Shown here piece after piece: positions 1 through 6,877 of a stretch of DNA of 64,000 nt. A model generated the notes under the pieces. That model saw only the letters and a program-made list of their open reading frames with translations. It ran no database searches and was not told the DNA's origin. Both the position numbers and the translations under genes were made by a program. The DNA comes from Knufia peltigerae (lineage: Eukaryota; Ascomycota; Eurotiomycetes; Chaetothyriales; Trichomeriaceae): positions 1-64,000 of the forward strand of contig JAPDRN010000084.1 in assembly GCA_030247855.1 (NCBI GenBank), given 5' to 3'. Within the stretch, counting starts at the first letter, position 1; each line of letters starts with the position of its first letter.

Positions 1-792
1 GACCACGGCGGCATGCAGCTGGTTCTCGTCACGCATCGGCGCGGTGCAGCCTTCCAGGTAGGACACGTACGCCTTGTCCTCGCAGATGATCAGCGTGCGT
101 TCGAACTGGCCGGTGTGGCCAGCGTTGATGCGGAAATAGGTGCTCAGCTCCATCGGGCAACGAACGCCCTTGGGGATGAACACGAAGCTGCCATCGGAGA
201 ACACCGCCGAATTGAGCGCGGCGAAATAGTTGTCGCCCACCGGCACCACGGTGCCCAGGTACTGGCGCACCAGTTCCGGGTGTTCCTTGATGGCTTCGGA
301 CATCGAGCAGAAGATCACGCCTTTCTCGGCCAGTTCCTTGCGGAAGGTGGTACCCACCGAGACCGAATCGAACACTGCGTCCACCGCTACGCCGGCCAGC
401 TTGGCGCGTTCGTGCAGCGGCACGCCCAGCTTGTCGTAGGTGTCCAGCAGTTCCTTCGGCACGTCATCCAGCGAGGCGTACTTCGGGCCCTTCGGCGCGG
501 AGTAGTAGCTGAGCGCCTGCAGGTCGATCGGGGCGATCTGCAGCTTGGCCCAGTTCGGCATCGGCATGGTCAGGAAGTGGCGGTAGGCGTCCAGGCGCCA
601 CTGCGTCATCCATTCCGGCTCTTCCTTCTTGGCCGACAGGGCGCGGATGGTGTCCTCGTCCAGGCCCGGCGGCAGGGAGTCCGATTCGATGTCCGTGATG
701 AAGCCGGCCGCATACTTGCGCCCGAGCTGCTCGTGGATCTCGCGGTTGGGGGTGTCGTCGCTGGCGACGGTTTCGATGGTTTCGGTGGCCAT
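1..792 (-). CDS. sufB: Fe-S cluster assembly protein SufB (5' part; gene runs off the window)
   Basis: This is the N-terminal 264 residues of SufB, the scaffold subunit of the cytosolic SufBCD complex that builds Fe-S clusters. The ATG at 790-792 opens a frame reading MATETIETVASDD, and the frame stays open to base 1. The translation contains recognisable SufB stretches, including YYSAPKGPK, VGTTFRKEL, FIPKGVRCPMELSTYFRIN and YLEGCTAPMRDENQLHAAV, the last of which leads into the conserved core. SufB is usually about 480 residues, so roughly half lies outside the window. The gene starts 17 bp after the Rrf2 regulator on the same strand, which suggests co-transcription; the remaining suf genes would be expected beyond base 1. 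Confidence 0.95.
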   Translation of the reverse strand, partial: MATETIETVASDDTPNREIHEQLGRKYAAGFITDIESDSLPPGLDEDTIRALSAKKEEPEWMTQWRLDAYRHFLTMPMPNWAKLQIAPIDLQALSYYSAPKGPKYASLDDVPKELLDTYDKLGVPLHERAKLAGVAVDAVFDSVSVGTTFRKELAEKGVIFCSMSEAIKEHPELVRQYLGTVVPVGDNYFAALNSAVFSDGSFVFIPKGVRCPMELSTYFRINAGHTGQFERTLIICEDKAYVSYLEGCTAPMRDENQLHAAVV

Positions 793-809
793 GGGGGGCT
801 GCCTACGGA

Positions 810-1265
810 TCAGGAGACGACGTCGACAGCGATGGTGCGGCGCTGTTCTTCGTCGACAAGGGGAAGAGGGGGCAGGATCTGCGCCAGGCTGACATCGCGC
901 AGGGCCTCGGAGACCACGTCGTTGATCAGCCGCCAGCTGCTGCGCGCGCCGCACTTGGGCGCCATGCCGCACTGGTGGTGGTCGTGGCTGCACTCGGTCA
1001 GGGCCAACGGCCCTTCCATGGCTTCGACCACTTCAAACAGCGAGATCTCGATCGATGGACGGGTCAGCCGGTAGCCGCCGCGGACACCGCGCAGGCCTTC
1101 GACCAGGCCGGCCTGGGCCAGTGGCTTGAGCACCTTGCTGACGGTGGGCGGCTCCAGACCGGTGAATTCGGCCAGCTCGGTGGCACTGAGCACCTCGCCC
1201 GGACGGGCGGCGAGCACGGTCAGTACGACGGTGGCGTAATCGGTGAGCTTGGTGACGCGCAACAT
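810..1265 (-). CDS. Rrf2-family SUF operon regulator with three-Cys cluster site
   Basis: This 151-residue Rrf2-family winged-helix protein belongs to the SUF-system regulator (IscR/SufR-like) group. The N-terminal DNA-binding domain includes TELAEFTGLEPPTVSKVLK (about residues 29-47). Three cysteines at 92, 99 and 105 (ECSHDHHQCGMAPKC) have nearly the IscR spacing (92/98/104) and should ligate a [2Fe-2S] cluster that reports Fe-S status. The gene lies directly upstream of sufB on the same strand. A promoter-like sequence lies 30-60 bp upstream of its ATG, so it probably leads, and represses, its own suf operon. The position and cysteine pattern make the assignment firm; the direction of control is inferred from the family. 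Confidence 0.92.
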   Translation of the reverse strand: MLRVTKLTDYATVVLTVLAARPGEVLSATELAEFTGLEPPTVSKVLKPLAQAGLVEGLRGVRGGYRLTRPSIEISLFEVVEAMEGPLALTECSHDHHQCGMAPKCGARSSWRLINDVVSEALRDVSLAQILPPLPLVDEEQRRTIAVDVVS

Positions 1266-1296
1266 GGGATGCGAGTGGTTCTTAAAGCGGACTGAA

Positions 1297-1325
1297 ATTG
1301 TACGCTTTTATTCGCCGGCATCCAA
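1297..1325 (-). promoter_or_regulatory. Sigma-70-like promoter for the rrf2-suf operon
   Basis: Read on the minus strand, TTGGAT (1320-1325) is followed after exactly 17 bp by TACAAT (1297-1302). These match TTGACA at 4 of 6 and TATAAT at 5 of 6 positions. The -10 box ends about 31 bp upstream of the Rrf2 ATG at 1265, leaving a short leader. An Rrf2 regulator with a Fe-S cluster would be expected to bind here, but I did not identify a clear operator dyad. Confidence 0.55.
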
Positions 1326-1475
1326 CCCGGCCATTCAGCGGGCGCTTGGGGCCGGCTGCGGGTCGGCGGCCGAGGGCGGCCGACGGGGCGACATGCTGGG
1401 GCATGGGGGTGATTTTCGCAATCACCCGGAATGGGCGAGAATCAACGTTCCTTTCGCTGCAAACGTCTCTTGCCG

Positions 1476-1943
1476 ATGCCCAAGAAGATCCAAGCCCGCA
1501 AGTCCGCCATCCACGGCAACGGTGTGTTTTCCGTGGCCCCGATCAAGCAGGGCGAGCGCGTGATCCAGTACAAGGGCCTGCTGCGCAGCCACGGCGATGT
1601 CGATGCCGATGACAGTGGCGATGTGGAAAGTGGCCATACCTTCCTGTTCACCCTCAACGATGACTGGGTGATCGATGCCAATTACAAAGGCAACGACGCG
1701 CGCTGGATCAACCACAGCTGCGACCCGAACTGCGAAGCGGTGATCGAGGAAGACGAAGACGGTGACAGCCGCGGCGACAAGGTCTTCATCGAGGCACTGC
1801 GCGATATCAAGGCCGGTGAAGAACTGACCTACAACTACGGCATCACCCTGGCCGAGCGGCATACCGCCAAGCTGAAGAAGATCTGGGAGTGCCGCTGCGG
1901 CTCGCCCAAGTGCACCGGCACGATGCTGCAGCCCAAGCGCTGA
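1476..1943 (+). CDS. SET domain-containing protein (putative protein-lysine methyltransferase)
   Basis: This 155-residue protein consists almost entirely of a SET domain plus post-SET motif. It has the N-terminal SET signature (SAIHGNGVFSV), the central NHSCDPNC motif that forms the pseudoknot and binds S-adenosylmethionine, the ELTYNYG motif, and a C-terminal CRCGSPKCTG post-SET cysteine group that would hold zinc. I chose the ATG at 1476 (MPKKIQARKS) because homology begins there; an in-frame ATG at 1431 would add 15 residues with no SET resemblance. Bacterial SET proteins of this kind are thought to methylate lysines, but no substrate can be read from the context. It is divergent from the Rrf2 gene. 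Confidence 0.88.
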   Translation: MPKKIQARKSAIHGNGVFSVAPIKQGERVIQYKGLLRSHGDVDADDSGDVESGHTFLFTLNDDWVIDANYKGNDARWINHSCDPNCEAVIEEDEDGDSRGDKVFIEALRDIKAGEELTYNYGITLAERHTAKLKKIWECRCGSPKCTGTMLQPKR

Positions 1944-1947
1944 TCCG

Positions 1948-2021
1948 GTAGCGCCGGGCCACGCCCGGCGAGCGTGAAGCGCGGGCGGAATCAGAAGCCG
2001 CCGGGCATGGCCCGGCGCTAC
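1948..2021. repeat. SMAG/REP-type repeat pair (inverted)
   Basis: Two palindromic units face each other: GTAGCGCCGGGCCACGCCCG from 1948 and its inverted relative ending CCCGGCGCTAC at 2021. Each unit folds into a GC-rich hairpin, and the pair forms a larger stem. It starts 5 bp after the SET gene stop. This is the GTAG-headed repeat family typical of Stenotrophomonas. Confidence 0.85.
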
Positions 2022-2115
2022 CCGGGCGTTTCTGCACCTGCCGTGCACGGCCGGGTCACCGTCGTTCAATGCGCTTTCGCCCACCCTATCCGCTCCCCCC
2101 TATCTGGAGCACGAC

Positions 2116-2658
2116 ATGGCACAGCGTCTTCGCGGCAAGCAGATCGCCATCCTTGCGACGCACGGATTCGAACAATCCGAACTGATCGAGCCCAAGCGCT
2201 TGCTGGAAGCAGAGGGCGCGCGGGTGAGCGTGGTCTCGCCGGCCAAAGAGGCCAGCATCAAGGGCTGGAAGGCCAAGGATTGGGGCGATCCGGTCGCCGT
2301 GGATCAGCCGCTGGATGAGGCCGATGCCGGCCGCTTCGATGCGCTGGTGCTGCCCGGCGGCGTGATCAATCCGGATACCCTGCGCACCAATGAAGCGGCA
2401 TTGGACTTCATCCGCGGCGTGGCCGATGCCGGCAAGCCGGTGGCGGCGATCTGCCACGGCCCCTGGCTGCTGATCAACAGCGGGCTGGCGAAGGGACACG
2501 AGGTAACGTCGTGGCCGTCGCTGCAGCAGGATCTGGCCAATGCCGGCGCGCGCTGGCGCGACGCGGAAGTAGTGGTGGACGGCAACCTGATCACCAGCCG
2601 CAAGCCGGACGACATTCCGGCCTTCAGCGAGGCGCTGGTGAAAGCGCTGGCGGCGTGA
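2116..2658 (+). CDS. DJ-1/PfpI-family type 1 glutamine amidotransferase-like protein
   Basis: This 180-residue PfpI/YhbO-type member of the DJ-1 superfamily opens with the beta-strand IAILATHGFEQSEL. It carries the nucleophile elbow AAICHGPW, with the predicted catalytic Cys113 followed by His. ADAGRFDALVLPGG forms the strand before the oxyanion region. Family members have been reported as proteases, chaperones, or repair enzymes for glycated proteins or nucleotides, and sequence alone cannot choose among these. The likely ATG lies 9 bp after a GGAG (tatctGGAGcacgac). It appears to be a single-gene unit with a repeat pair on each side. Confidence 0.9.
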   Translation: MAQRLRGKQIAILATHGFEQSELIEPKRLLEAEGARVSVVSPAKEASIKGWKAKDWGDPVAVDQPLDEADAGRFDALVLPGGVINPDTLRTNEAALDFIRGVADAGKPVAAICHGPWLLINSGLAKGHEVTSWPSLQQDLANAGARWRDAEVVVDGNLITSRKPDDIPAFSEALVKALAA

Positions 2659-2668
2659 CGTTGTGCTG

Positions 2669-2730
2669 GTAGTGCCGGCCGCTGGCCGGCACGTGCGTGA
2701 AAGCATTGCCGGCCAGCGGCCAGCACTGCC
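2669..2730. repeat. SMAG/REP-type repeat pair, partly decayed
   Basis: A GTAGTGCCGGCCGCTGGCCG hairpin starts at 2669. A second, inverted copy ends near 2730, where the expected CTAC end has drifted to CTGC. It separates the convergent PfpI and DUF1439 genes and could act as a bidirectional hairpin. Confidence 0.75.
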
Positions 2731-3327
2731 TTATTTGCCCAGCACGCCGGCCGGCACCAGGTTGCCCAGGTCCTGGTTGAAGGTCACCACCAGCTTGCCG
2801 TTCTTCACCTGCGCCGACTGCACCTGCAGGGCACCGAGCAGGCCGGCCACGGCCGGGTCCAGCTTGTAGATTGGTTCGCGCTGGGCGTAGTCGCTCAGCC
2901 ATGCGTTCAGCAGGCCGCGGGTACGCGAGTCGAGACGGCCGCCCTGGTTGGCCGGGGTGAAATCATCCACGGTCGGCTGCTGCAGGTGGAAGCCCTGGGT
3001 CTGCGCGTCATAGCGCAGGCCGCTGCTGAGCTTCACCGTGCCCAGCGTGGCCGGATTGCCGCCCGCGGTGGCCAGCGCCACGTCCATGCCCAGGTTCAAT
3101 CGTTCGCCTGCCGGCAGGCTCAGCTGCGGGTGGCTCATGGTCAGCGCGATCAGGCCGCCCAGTGCGTCCTGGGTGCGCGGGAAGCTGCCGTCCAGATACT
3201 GCTGCACGTCGCTGGCGCCAACCGCCAGTTCACGACCGGAGATCGAAGGGGCGGCCTGCGCACCGATCGCGGCAGCAATCAGCACGGTCGAGGCGGCAAG
3301 ACGGGTCATCAGGGAACGCAGGCGCAT
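2731..3327 (-). CDS. DUF1439 (YceB-like) exported protein
   Basis: This 198-residue protein has a clear N-terminal signal peptide: MRLRSLMTRLAASTVL, a hydrophobic run and a signal peptidase I-like AQA site near residue 26. No lipobox cysteine is visible, unlike E. coli YceB, which is a lipoprotein. The mature part follows the DUF1439 plan: an early ISGRELAVGASDVQQYLDG segment, alternating beta-strand segments, and a final KNGKLVVTFNQ strand. The family folds as a lipid-binding-like barrel of unknown role in the cell envelope. I chose the ATG at 3325-3327 because the in-frame codons further upstream lack a signal peptide. The next lipoprotein gene ends 80 bp upstream on the same strand. Confidence 0.82.
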   Translation of the reverse strand: MRLRSLMTRLAASTVLIAAAIGAQAAPSISGRELAVGASDVQQYLDGSFPRTQDALGGLIALTMSHPQLSLPAGERLNLGMDVALATAGGNPATLGTVKLSSGLRYDAQTQGFHLQQPTVDDFTPANQGGRLDSRTRGLLNAWLSDYAQREPIYKLDPAVAGLLGALQVQSAQVKNGKLVVTFNQDLGNLVPAGVLGK

Positions 3328-3407
3328 GGCGGTGACCGAAGAAGGATCGAAGAGGCCTACAGAGTAGCTTTGCCCGCTGAATCGCGGGTACACACGGCTG
3401 CAACGGT

Positions 3408-3950
3408 TCAGTCCAGCGTTGGCTGCAGGCTGGCCGACTGGATCTGCCAGGCGCGACCGTCAGCACTGGGCTGCACGCGATACCAGCCGTGGTAGCGGAA
3501 GGTGCCTTCGGCGGTTACCGCGCGGATCTTCACCGGCACTTCCAGCAGGCGCGGCGGCTGGCCATCGTCGCGTGGCACCGCCACGTCACTGTCCAGGCGC
3601 AGATTGCGCACGTCGGGCAGCAGGCGCAATACGGCGTCGTCAGCATGGCGCGGGTCGGCCGGGCCATAGGCCCAGGCCGCATCGCTGCGCGCCTTGTTCT
3701 GGTTGAGCAGGTCGAGCATGTAGCGGTTGAGCATTCCCGCGGGCGATTCGCTGCCGATGGCAACGGCGCCATACAGCGGGTCGATGGCGATCGCGTCGAC
3801 TGTAGCTGCTTCCGATGCCGCCTTCGTCGTTTGCACGGCAGGGGCGGTTGCAGCGGCGGCTGAGTCCGAGGTGGCGGATTCGGTTGGAGGGGGTGGGTTG
3901 GAACACCCCACCACAAGCAGTGGGATCAACAAGGAAATAAAACCGCGCAT
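3408..3950 (-). CDS. Hypothetical lipoprotein
   Basis: This 180-residue protein has a lipoprotein signal peptide, with lipobox LVVGC and acylated Cys16. A Pro/Ser/Ala/Thr-rich linker of about 35 residues follows (SNPPPPTESATSDSAAA...), then a compact domain ending in a YHGWYRVQPSADGRAWQIQ strand. I do not recognise the family. The linker suggests the domain stands off the membrane; residue 17 is Ser rather than Asp, which favours outer-membrane sorting. It is upstream of the DUF1439 gene in the same direction, so the two may be transcribed together. Confidence 0.75.
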   Translation of the reverse strand: MRGFISLLIPLLVVGCSNPPPPTESATSDSAAAATAPAVQTTKAASEAATVDAIAIDPLYGAVAIGSESPAGMLNRYMLDLLNQNKARSDAAWAYGPADPRHADDAVLRLLPDVRNLRLDSDVAVPRDDGQPPRLLEVPVKIRAVTAEGTFRYHGWYRVQPSADGRAWQIQSASLQPTLD

Positions 3951-4006
3951 GTCTGCCTCCTCCCCGAGGCGACCTGGAAGGCGGCAGTGTAGCGGTCGGG
4001 GGCGGC

Positions 4007-4315
4007 TCAGCGCGAAGAGGGAAGCTGCTCCAATGCATCCAATGCCGGCAGCACCTGTGCGGCGATCGCCGCCAGCGCATGGCCGTCTGTGTCGGCATGG
4101 CGCTGCACGATGTCACGCAGCAACTGGGTGGCCACCACCAGGGTGGCACGCTCATCGCCGCTCAGGCCGGCCGTGCGCGGGGCTGATTCCAGCAGGCGCA
4201 TCAGGTCGCGGCTGGCGCGATGTTCCAGTTCGATGGTGCAGCGCCCGGTGCACTGGTGCCCGTCCTTTTCGATCGGGGTCACCGAGATCCGGTAGCGGGT
4301 GGAGGGGCTGGCCAT
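4007..4315 (-). CDS. DUF3861 domain-containing protein
   Basis: This 102-residue protein resembles DUF3861: an N-terminal RYRISVTPIEKDG strand, then IELEHRASRDLMRLLESA, and helices through LVVATQLLRDIVQRH and ALAAIAAQVLPALDALEQL. It has no signal peptide and is probably cytosolic. The role is unknown. I chose the ATG at 4313-4315 (MASPSTRYRI) because homology begins there; an upstream in-frame ATG adds 30 proline-rich residues and is less likely. The gene ends 57 bp from the start of the lipoprotein gene on the same strand. Confidence 0.75.
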   Translation of the reverse strand: MASPSTRYRISVTPIEKDGHQCTGRCTIELEHRASRDLMRLLESAPRTAGLSGDERATLVVATQLLRDIVQRHADTDGHALAAIAAQVLPALDALEQLPSSR

Positions 4316-4512
4316 GGGGGTGCTCGCGCTGGTGGGGAGGAATGTGTCCACCTTAGGCAAGGCATTGGCCGGCGGCGATGGCCGGGGCTGCACGCAGTGT
4401 TCCACCCGGTTCGTTCCTGCACTGGAAAAACAGCGGTGAGGCCATGGGCGACGGGCCTGTGCAGGTGATTGCGTGGGCGCGGGAAACGCTGTGTTGCGGG
4501 GTCGCAGGGGCC

Positions 4513-4538
4513 GGCATCCACGCGTGGCGTGGATCTAC
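4513..4538. repeat. Single SMAG/REP-type repeat
   Basis: One hairpin unit, GCATCCACGCGTGGCGTGGA, ends in the CTAC tail. It is the 'ccacgcatggcgtgg' subtype that also occurs at 13308, 17873-18119 and 30318. It lies in the 246-bp gap between the DUF3861 gene and the HU-like gene terminator; nothing else is evident in that gap. Confidence 0.8.
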
Positions 4539-4562
4539 TGCAGTGCGTGCGTGGATGCGGGC

Positions 4563-4592
4563 AAAAAAAACGGGACGGCCAAGGCCGTCCCG
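4563..4592 (-). terminator. Rho-independent terminator of the HU-like gene
   Basis: On the minus strand, a perfect GC-rich stem (CGGGACGGCC/GGCCGTCCCG, 4571-4592) is followed by eight U residues (the A run at 4563-4570). It sits 27 bp past the HU-like gene stop. Confidence 0.9.
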
Positions 4593-4618
4593 TCAGGTAT
4601 CCGCTGCAGGGCGCGCGC

Positions 4619-5017
4619 TTAGAGCGCAGCGTCCTTGAGCTTCTTCAGCGGGCGAACCTTGAGCTTGGTGGTGGCCGGCTTGGCGGCGAACCACTGCTCT
4701 TCCTTGGTGAACGGGTTGATGCCCTTGCGCTTCGGCTTGGCCGGCACATTGACGGTGCTGATCTTCAGCAGGCCCGGCAGGGTGAACGAGCCTGCGCCCT
4801 TCTTGTGCACCGAAGCGGCGACAGCGCCTTCCAGCGAGGCCAGCACAGCGCGGACGTCCTTGGCGACAACGCCGGAGACTTCAGCGATGTGTGCAACCAG
4901 GCCCGACTTGGTCAGCACTTCCTTGATCGGCTTCGGAGCGGCCGGCTTGGCGGCTGCCTTCGTCGCGACTTTCTTCACTGCCTTCTTCGGGGCAGCCTTC
5001 TTAGCGGTCTTTGCCAT
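4619..5017 (-). CDS. HU-family DNA-binding protein with N-terminal Lys/Ala-rich tail
   Basis: This 132-residue protein has an N-terminal basic tail of about 32 residues (MAKTAKKAAPKKAVKKVATK...) built from AKK/PKK units like the arms of histone H1. An HU/IHF fold follows: KEVLTKSGLVAHIAEVSG, a dimerisation helix DVRAVLASLEGAV, then GAGSFTLPGLLKI and the DNA-binding arm region with INPFTKEE. Ordinary HU is about 90 residues, so the tail is an addition. HU proteins bend and compact DNA; the tail should add non-specific binding. The ATG at 5015-5017 starts the tail; an in-frame ATG further upstream is not supported. It is a single gene with a strong terminator. Confidence 0.88.
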   Translation of the reverse strand: MAKTAKKAAPKKAVKKVATKAAAKPAAPKPIKEVLTKSGLVAHIAEVSGVVAKDVRAVLASLEGAVAASVHKKGAGSFTLPGLLKISTVNVPAKPKRKGINPFTKEEQWFAAKPATTKLKVRPLKKLKDAAL

Positions 5018-5209
5018 GGTTTCCTGTTCCGTGAACGGTTGGTTGTTTGGTCGGCGCCGAACCCCGTCGGCAAGCGCAATGTAGGGCAACTCTCGGGCGC
5101 CGCCAATAGCCTGGAGCGCTGAAAGTGCATGTTTTTTCATATCCAGGCCGATTCAGTACATGGCCGGCAGTGGGGGAAGCAGGCGCCGTGGTGCACTGCA
5201 TCGCGATGT

Positions 5210-5250
5210 CCTTGTTTTCGAATGGATGGGCGAAATGACTGAAAACAAGG
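5210..5250. repeat. Perfect 10-bp inverted repeat in the HU/osmC intergenic region
   Basis: CCTTGTTTTC (5210-5219) is repeated in inverted form as GAAAACAAGG (5241-5250) with a 21-bp loop. It lies in the 370-bp gap (5018-5387) between the divergent HU-like gene and the OsmC gene, 138 bp upstream of osmC. It could be an operator or an RNA hairpin. I see no other gene in the gap; an in-frame extension of osmC upstream of 5388 is unconvincing. Confidence 0.5.
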
Positions 5251-5387
5251 GAAAAATCGTCGGATTGCTGGTGAAGAAGTGTCCACTCGCTGGCTCGGGA
5301 CAGGCGCGCCGCATGCGGCGAGGCGACGCAGGGCTAACGCGGCGCGTGCCAGGGTATCGGTTCATCACAGCTACAACGGAGCAGGAC

Positions 5388-5819
5388 ATGGGAATCTCGC
5401 GACACGCTACGGCGCATTGGGAAGGCGACCTGAAGTCGGGCAAGGGCCAGTTGAGCACGCCGCAGAGTGGTCTTCTGGACAAAACCCGCTACGGCTTCAA
5501 CAGCCGCTTTGGTGATGAAAAGGGCACCAATCCCGAAGAATTGATCGCCGCCGCGCACGCCGGTTGCTTCACCATGGCGCTGTCGGCCAAGCTCGGCGAA
5601 GCCGGTTTCACCCCGACCTCGCTGGATACCGAAGCCAAGGTCGATCTGTCGATGGAAGGCGGCCCGCAGCTGTCGCAGATCCGGCTGAAAGTGAAGGCGG
5701 TGGTGCCGGGAATCGATGCGACCCAGTTCCGCGCGATTGCCGATGACGCCAAGCAGAACTGCCCGGTTTCGAAGGCACTGAGCGCAGTGCCGATCAGTCT
5801 GGAAGCTGAGCTGGGCTGA
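5388..5819 (+). CDS. osmC: OsmC-family peroxiredoxin
   Basis: This 143-residue OsmC protein is a thiol peroxidase that reduces organic hydroperoxides in the cytoplasm. The two active cysteines are Cys60 (in AAAHAGCFTMAL) and Cys125 (in NCPVSKAL), and the expected GTNPEELI motif precedes the first. I chose the ATG at 5388 because GGAGCAGG lies just upstream and the protein starts with the typical MGISRHATAHWEG; the frame is open further upstream but with no homology. OsmC genes are commonly stress-induced. The inverted repeat at 5210-5250 is the only candidate control site I see. Confidence 0.93.
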   Translation: MGISRHATAHWEGDLKSGKGQLSTPQSGLLDKTRYGFNSRFGDEKGTNPEELIAAAHAGCFTMALSAKLGEAGFTPTSLDTEAKVDLSMEGGPQLSQIRLKVKAVVPGIDATQFRAIADDAKQNCPVSKALSAVPISLEAELG

Positions 5820-5826
5820 GAAGGCG

Positions 5827-5887
5827 GTAGCGCCGGGCCATGTCCGGCGAGCGCAGCGGAAAGACGCCGGGCATGGCCCGGCGCTAC
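5827..5887. repeat. SMAG/REP-type repeat pair (inverted)
   Basis: GTAGCGCCGGGCCATGTCCG starts at 5827 and its inverted partner ends CCCGGCGCTAC at 5887. The pair lies between the convergent osmC and PhzF genes and ends 14 bp before the PhzF stop. Confidence 0.85.
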
Positions 5888-5900
5888 CGCGTGTGGGCAG

Positions 5901-6779
5901 TCACCAGTCGATGGTGCCGGAAATCACCGTCTGCACCTGGCCGCCGGACCAGACCTCGCCATCTTCGTCCACCAGCAGCGTCAGCCGCGCATCGTGACCG
6001 ACTTCGCGGCCTTGGCTGACTTCGAAGGGCTGGCGGCCGCGCGGCAGGGCATCGCGCAGGTCCAACCAGGCCGCCAGCACGGCGTTGGCCGCGCCTGAAG
6101 CAGCATCCTCGAAGCGGCGTCCATTGCCGACGAAGGCGCGTACGGCCAGGTCGTAACCTTCGCTGCCATCGGCAAAGGCGTAGGCAAACACGCCCATGCT
6201 GTCAGTCGATTCGGCCAGCGTGGCGATCGCACCCCAGTCTGGGTGCAGGGCGCGCAACGCTGCCTCATCCGCGACCTGTACGACCCACCAGCTGCGGCCG
6301 CCCTGCATGCGGGCCGGCGGCAGCGCACCCAGCGGCCAGCCCTGCAAGGCGGGCTGCAGGCGCGGATCGTTGGCTGCCGCGGTCTCGGCCAGCTGTGCAC
6401 GCGGCGTACGGATGGCGATGCGCTGCTGTGCGCCTTCGCCGGTCACGCGCAGTGGCAGCGCCCCGGCGATGCCGTCCTGTACCAGTATCCCGTCGACCGG
6501 CATGGCGATGCCTGCCTGCAGCGCTGCATGGGCAGTGCCGACGCTGGGATGACCGGCGAACGGCACTTCCTTCTGCGGGCTGAACATGCGCAGCCGGTAG
6601 CTGGCGCCGGCTGCCTGCGGGGGGAACACGAAGGTCGTTTCAGGCAGGCGGGTCCAGCGGGCGATGGCCTGCATCGCCGCGTCGTCCAGGCCTTCGGCAT
6701 CGAGCACGACAGCCAGCGGATTGCCAGCGCCCGGGCGCGGGGAAAACACATCCAGCTGCAGGAAACGGCGTGCGGACAT
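5901..6779 (-). CDS. PhzF-family isomerase-like protein (copy 1)
   Basis: This 292-residue PhzF/YddE-family protein has two DapF-like lobes. Conserved segments are LQLDVFSPRPGAGNPLAVVL at the N-terminus, PETTFVFPP, VPFAGHPSVGTAHAAL, and EDAASGAANAVLAAWL in the second lobe. The family includes trans-2,3-dihydro-3-hydroxyanthranilate isomerase, but no other phenazine gene is present, so the substrate is unknown. I chose the ATG at 6777-6779 (MSARRFLQLDVF); upstream in-frame residues come from the repeat at 6813-6877. A second PhzF gene precedes it on the same strand, with that repeat between them. Confidence 0.9.
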   Translation of the reverse strand: MSARRFLQLDVFSPRPGAGNPLAVVLDAEGLDDAAMQAIARWTRLPETTFVFPPQAAGASYRLRMFSPQKEVPFAGHPSVGTAHAALQAGIAMPVDGILVQDGIAGALPLRVTGEGAQQRIAIRTPRAQLAETAAANDPRLQPALQGWPLGALPPARMQGGRSWWVVQVADEAALRALHPDWGAIATLAESTDSMGVFAYAFADGSEGYDLAVRAFVGNGRRFEDAASGAANAVLAAWLDLRDALPRGRQPFEVSQGREVGHDARLTLLVDEDGEVWSGGQVQTVISGTIDW

Positions 6780-6812
6780 CAGGCGGGAACTCCAGGAAAC
6801 AGGCCGCATAGG

Positions 6813-6877
6813 GTAGCGCGGGGCCATGCCCCGCGAGCGCGCAGCGCGGCAGGCCGCCGGGCGTGGCCCGGCGCTAC
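6813..6877. repeat. SMAG/REP-type repeat pair; supplies the stop codon of the upstream PhzF gene
   Basis: GTAGCGCGGGGCCATGCCCC starts at 6813, and the inverted partner ends GCGCTAC at 6877. On the minus strand the terminal GTAG (6874-6877) contains the TAG stop (6874-6876) of the PhzF gene at 6874-7746, so repeat and coding sequence overlap. Confidence 0.85.
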
